Positions 4,453 through 5,812 of a DNA stretch of 5,812 nt are shown here, in pieces (the stretch's first letter is position 1; every line of letters begins with the position of its first letter). The stretch is from contig CAMYOP010000186.1 of the NCBI GenBank assembly GCA_947260045.1, positions 1 to 5,812 of the forward strand, read 5' to 3'. This stretch comes from an uncultured Desulfobulbaceae bacterium. GTDB taxonomy: Bacteria; Desulfobacterota; Desulfobulbia; Desulfobulbales; Desulfobulbaceae. The position numbers were made by a program, and so were the translations under genes. The notes below the pieces were generated by a model, which saw only the letters and a program-made list of their open reading frames with translations, ran no database searches and had not been told where the DNA came from.

Positions 4453-5812
4453 ATGAGTTCTGCAAACTTTGTTCATCTCCACGTACACACTCAATATTCA
4501 ATGCTGGATGGAGCTATTCGGCTTGCTGACCTGATCCGGCAGTGTCAAGATTACAATATGGAGTCTGTCGCCATCACTGATCACGGTGCAATGTTTGGCG
4601 CCTTGGAGTTTTATGAAAAGGCCAACAAAGCAGGTATTAAGCCCATAATAGGATGTGAGTTTTATATCGCTGAAGATTCCAGACTCATCAAAAATCAGAA
4701 TGCGGGCCATAATTTTCACATGGTTCTCCTGGCCACAAACGAAACTGGCTACCGGAACCTGATGAAACTTGCATCCATCGCGCAGGTTGAAGGTTTTTAT
4801 TATAAACCACGCATTGACAGAGATATTCTCTATAAACACAGTGATGGATTAATTGCCCTTACAGCCTGCCTGCATGGTGAGATCGCCTGGAGAATAACTC
4901 ATAATGACTATGATGGCGCACGACTTCGCGCACGTGAATTGCAAAAAGTTTTTGGTGACCGCTATTATTTTGAAATCCAGGAAAACGGTATTGCCAAACA
5001 AAAAATTGCCAATAAGGGCTTGATTGAACTGGGTAACGATTTAGGAATTAAAGTAGTGGCAACCAATGATTGTCATTACTTAACCAGGAAAGAGTCCTAT
5101 GCACACGAAGTTCTTCTTTGCATTCAAACAGGAAGAACAATCAATGACCCAAAAAGGTTTAAATTTTCCACTGACGAGCTGTATTTCAAGTCTCCCGAAG
5201 AAATGACTGAGCAATTCAGCTACTGCCCTGAAGCGCTGAGCAACACCCTTGAAATAGCAGAACGATGTAATCTTGAACTCAGCTTTGGTCAACATCACTT
5301 CCCTATTTTTCCTGTTCCTGAAAAAGAAAACCTGGAATCTCTTTTTGAAAAAGACTGCTGGAATGGCCTTAAGGAGAGACTTGACGCACTTAATGAACTA
5401 ACACCAGTCACGCCTGAGCTCGAAGAAAAGTACAAAAAACGTCTCAAAATGGAAATAGAAATCATCCAGACCATGGGCTTTTCTGGATACTTTCTCATAG
5501 TCGCAGATTTTATCAAATGGGCAAAAGAACATACTATACCTGTTGGTCCTGGTCGTGGCTCCGGAGCAGGGAGTCTGGCAGCTTATTGCATGCTCATTAC
5601 CGACATTGATCCCATTCCATACGGTTTGATATTTGAGAGATTTCTTAATGTCGAACGTATGTCCATGCCTGACTTTGATGTTGATTTTTGCAAGGACAGA
5701 AGAGACGAGGTTATTGATTATGTTCGCAAGAAATACGGTGGAAATACCCACGTGGCCCAGATAGTAGCTTATGGGTCCATGAAAGCCCGTGCTGTTGTTA
5801 GAGATGTCGGTC
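4453..5812 (+). CDS. dnaE: DNA polymerase III alpha subunit, 3'-truncated by the window edge
   Basis: Replicative C-family DNA polymerase, the synthesis subunit of the holoenzyme at the fork. ATG 4453 opens a frame with no stop to the window end: 453 whole codons of an expected ~1150-1180. The N-terminal PHP domain starts with HLHVHTQYSMLDG (8-20) and continues with ITDHGAM (41-47), GCEFYIAED (67-75), FHMVLLA (88-94), TAC (137-139) and ATNDCHYL (203-210). The polymerase core is recognisable by MGFSGYFLIVADFIKWAK (near 341-358), VGPGRGSGAGSL (364-375) and PDFDVDF (406-412). In the last block D409 and D411 correspond to E. coli catalytic D401 and D403; the third aspartate lies beyond the window. 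All PHP metal ligands appear intact, unlike E. coli DnaE. The HxHTxYSxLDG start and co-linearity with E. coli and mycobacterial DnaE indicate DnaE rather than PolC, which carries an inserted exonuclease domain. Confidence 0.98.
   Translation, partial: MSSANFVHLHVHTQYSMLDGAIRLADLIRQCQDYNMESVAITDHGAMFGALEFYEKANKAGIKPIIGCEFYIAEDSRLIKNQNAGHNFHMVLLATNETGYRNLMKLASIAQVEGFYYKPRIDRDILYKHSDGLIALTACLHGEIAWRITHNDYDGARLRARELQKVFGDRYYFEIQENGIAKQKIANKGLIELGNDLGIKVVATNDCHYLTRKESYAHEVLLCIQTGRTINDPKRFKFSTDELYFKSPEEMTEQFSYCPEALSNTLEIAERCNLELSFGQHHFPIFPVPEKENLESLFEKDCWNGLKERLDALNELTPVTPELEEKYKKRLKMEIEIIQTMGFSGYFLIVADFIKWAKEHTIPVGPGRGSGAGSLAAYCMLITDIDPIPYGLIFERFLNVERMSMPDFDVDFCKDRRDEVIDYVRKKYGGNTHVAQIVAYGSMKARAVVRDVG

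Noticed and set aside
1..5812. A mobile element, CRISPR array, toxin-antitoxin or defence system
   Set aside because: No transposase, integrase, terminal repeats, spacer-repeat array or toxin-antitoxin pair is visible. The genes are housekeeping apart from one lipoprotein.

Overview
The window is a protein-coding stretch of a Gram-negative bacterial chromosome with four genes, all on the + strand. From left to right they are the 3' part of gltX (glutamyl-tRNA synthetase), a complete glnS (glutaminyl-tRNA synthetase), a complete gene for a lipoprotein with pentapeptide repeats, and the 5' part of dnaE (DNA polymerase III alpha subunit). Both end genes are cut by the window edges. There are no rRNA or tRNA genes, mobile elements or CRISPR arrays.

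Organism: the base composition is moderately AT-rich. A type II lipoprotein signal, a single-polypeptide bacterial GlnRS next to GluRS, and a DnaE1-type polymerase with a complete PHP metal site suggest a proteobacterium in the broad sense. My best guess is Desulfobacterota (former Deltaproteobacteria). This is inference from sequence character, not from a database match.

Layout: gltX and glnS are 19 nt apart with a good Shine-Dalgarno between them, so they look like one transcription unit supplying Glu-tRNA(Glu) and Gln-tRNA(Gln). The glnS stop codon lies inside a long stem-loop (3030-3075). About 350 bp without a convincing gene follow, holding a few weak inverted repeats and then a perfect 16-bp palindrome (3351-3366). 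The lipoprotein gene is best started at GTG 3399, which gives a textbook short lipoprotein signal peptide. The mature protein has a domain resembling DUF995, a basic linker and 17 consecutive pentapeptide repeats. A 118-bp gap with a T-run and a perfect 14-bp palindrome (4391-4404) separates it from dnaE.

The genes are mostly housekeeping (aminoacylation, replication). The lipoprotein is the accessory element and shows no evident functional tie to its neighbours. The points most worth a second look are the two perfect palindromes placed like operators, the hairpin over the glnS stop codon, the lipoprotein's domain architecture, and the fully conserved PHP metal site in DnaE.
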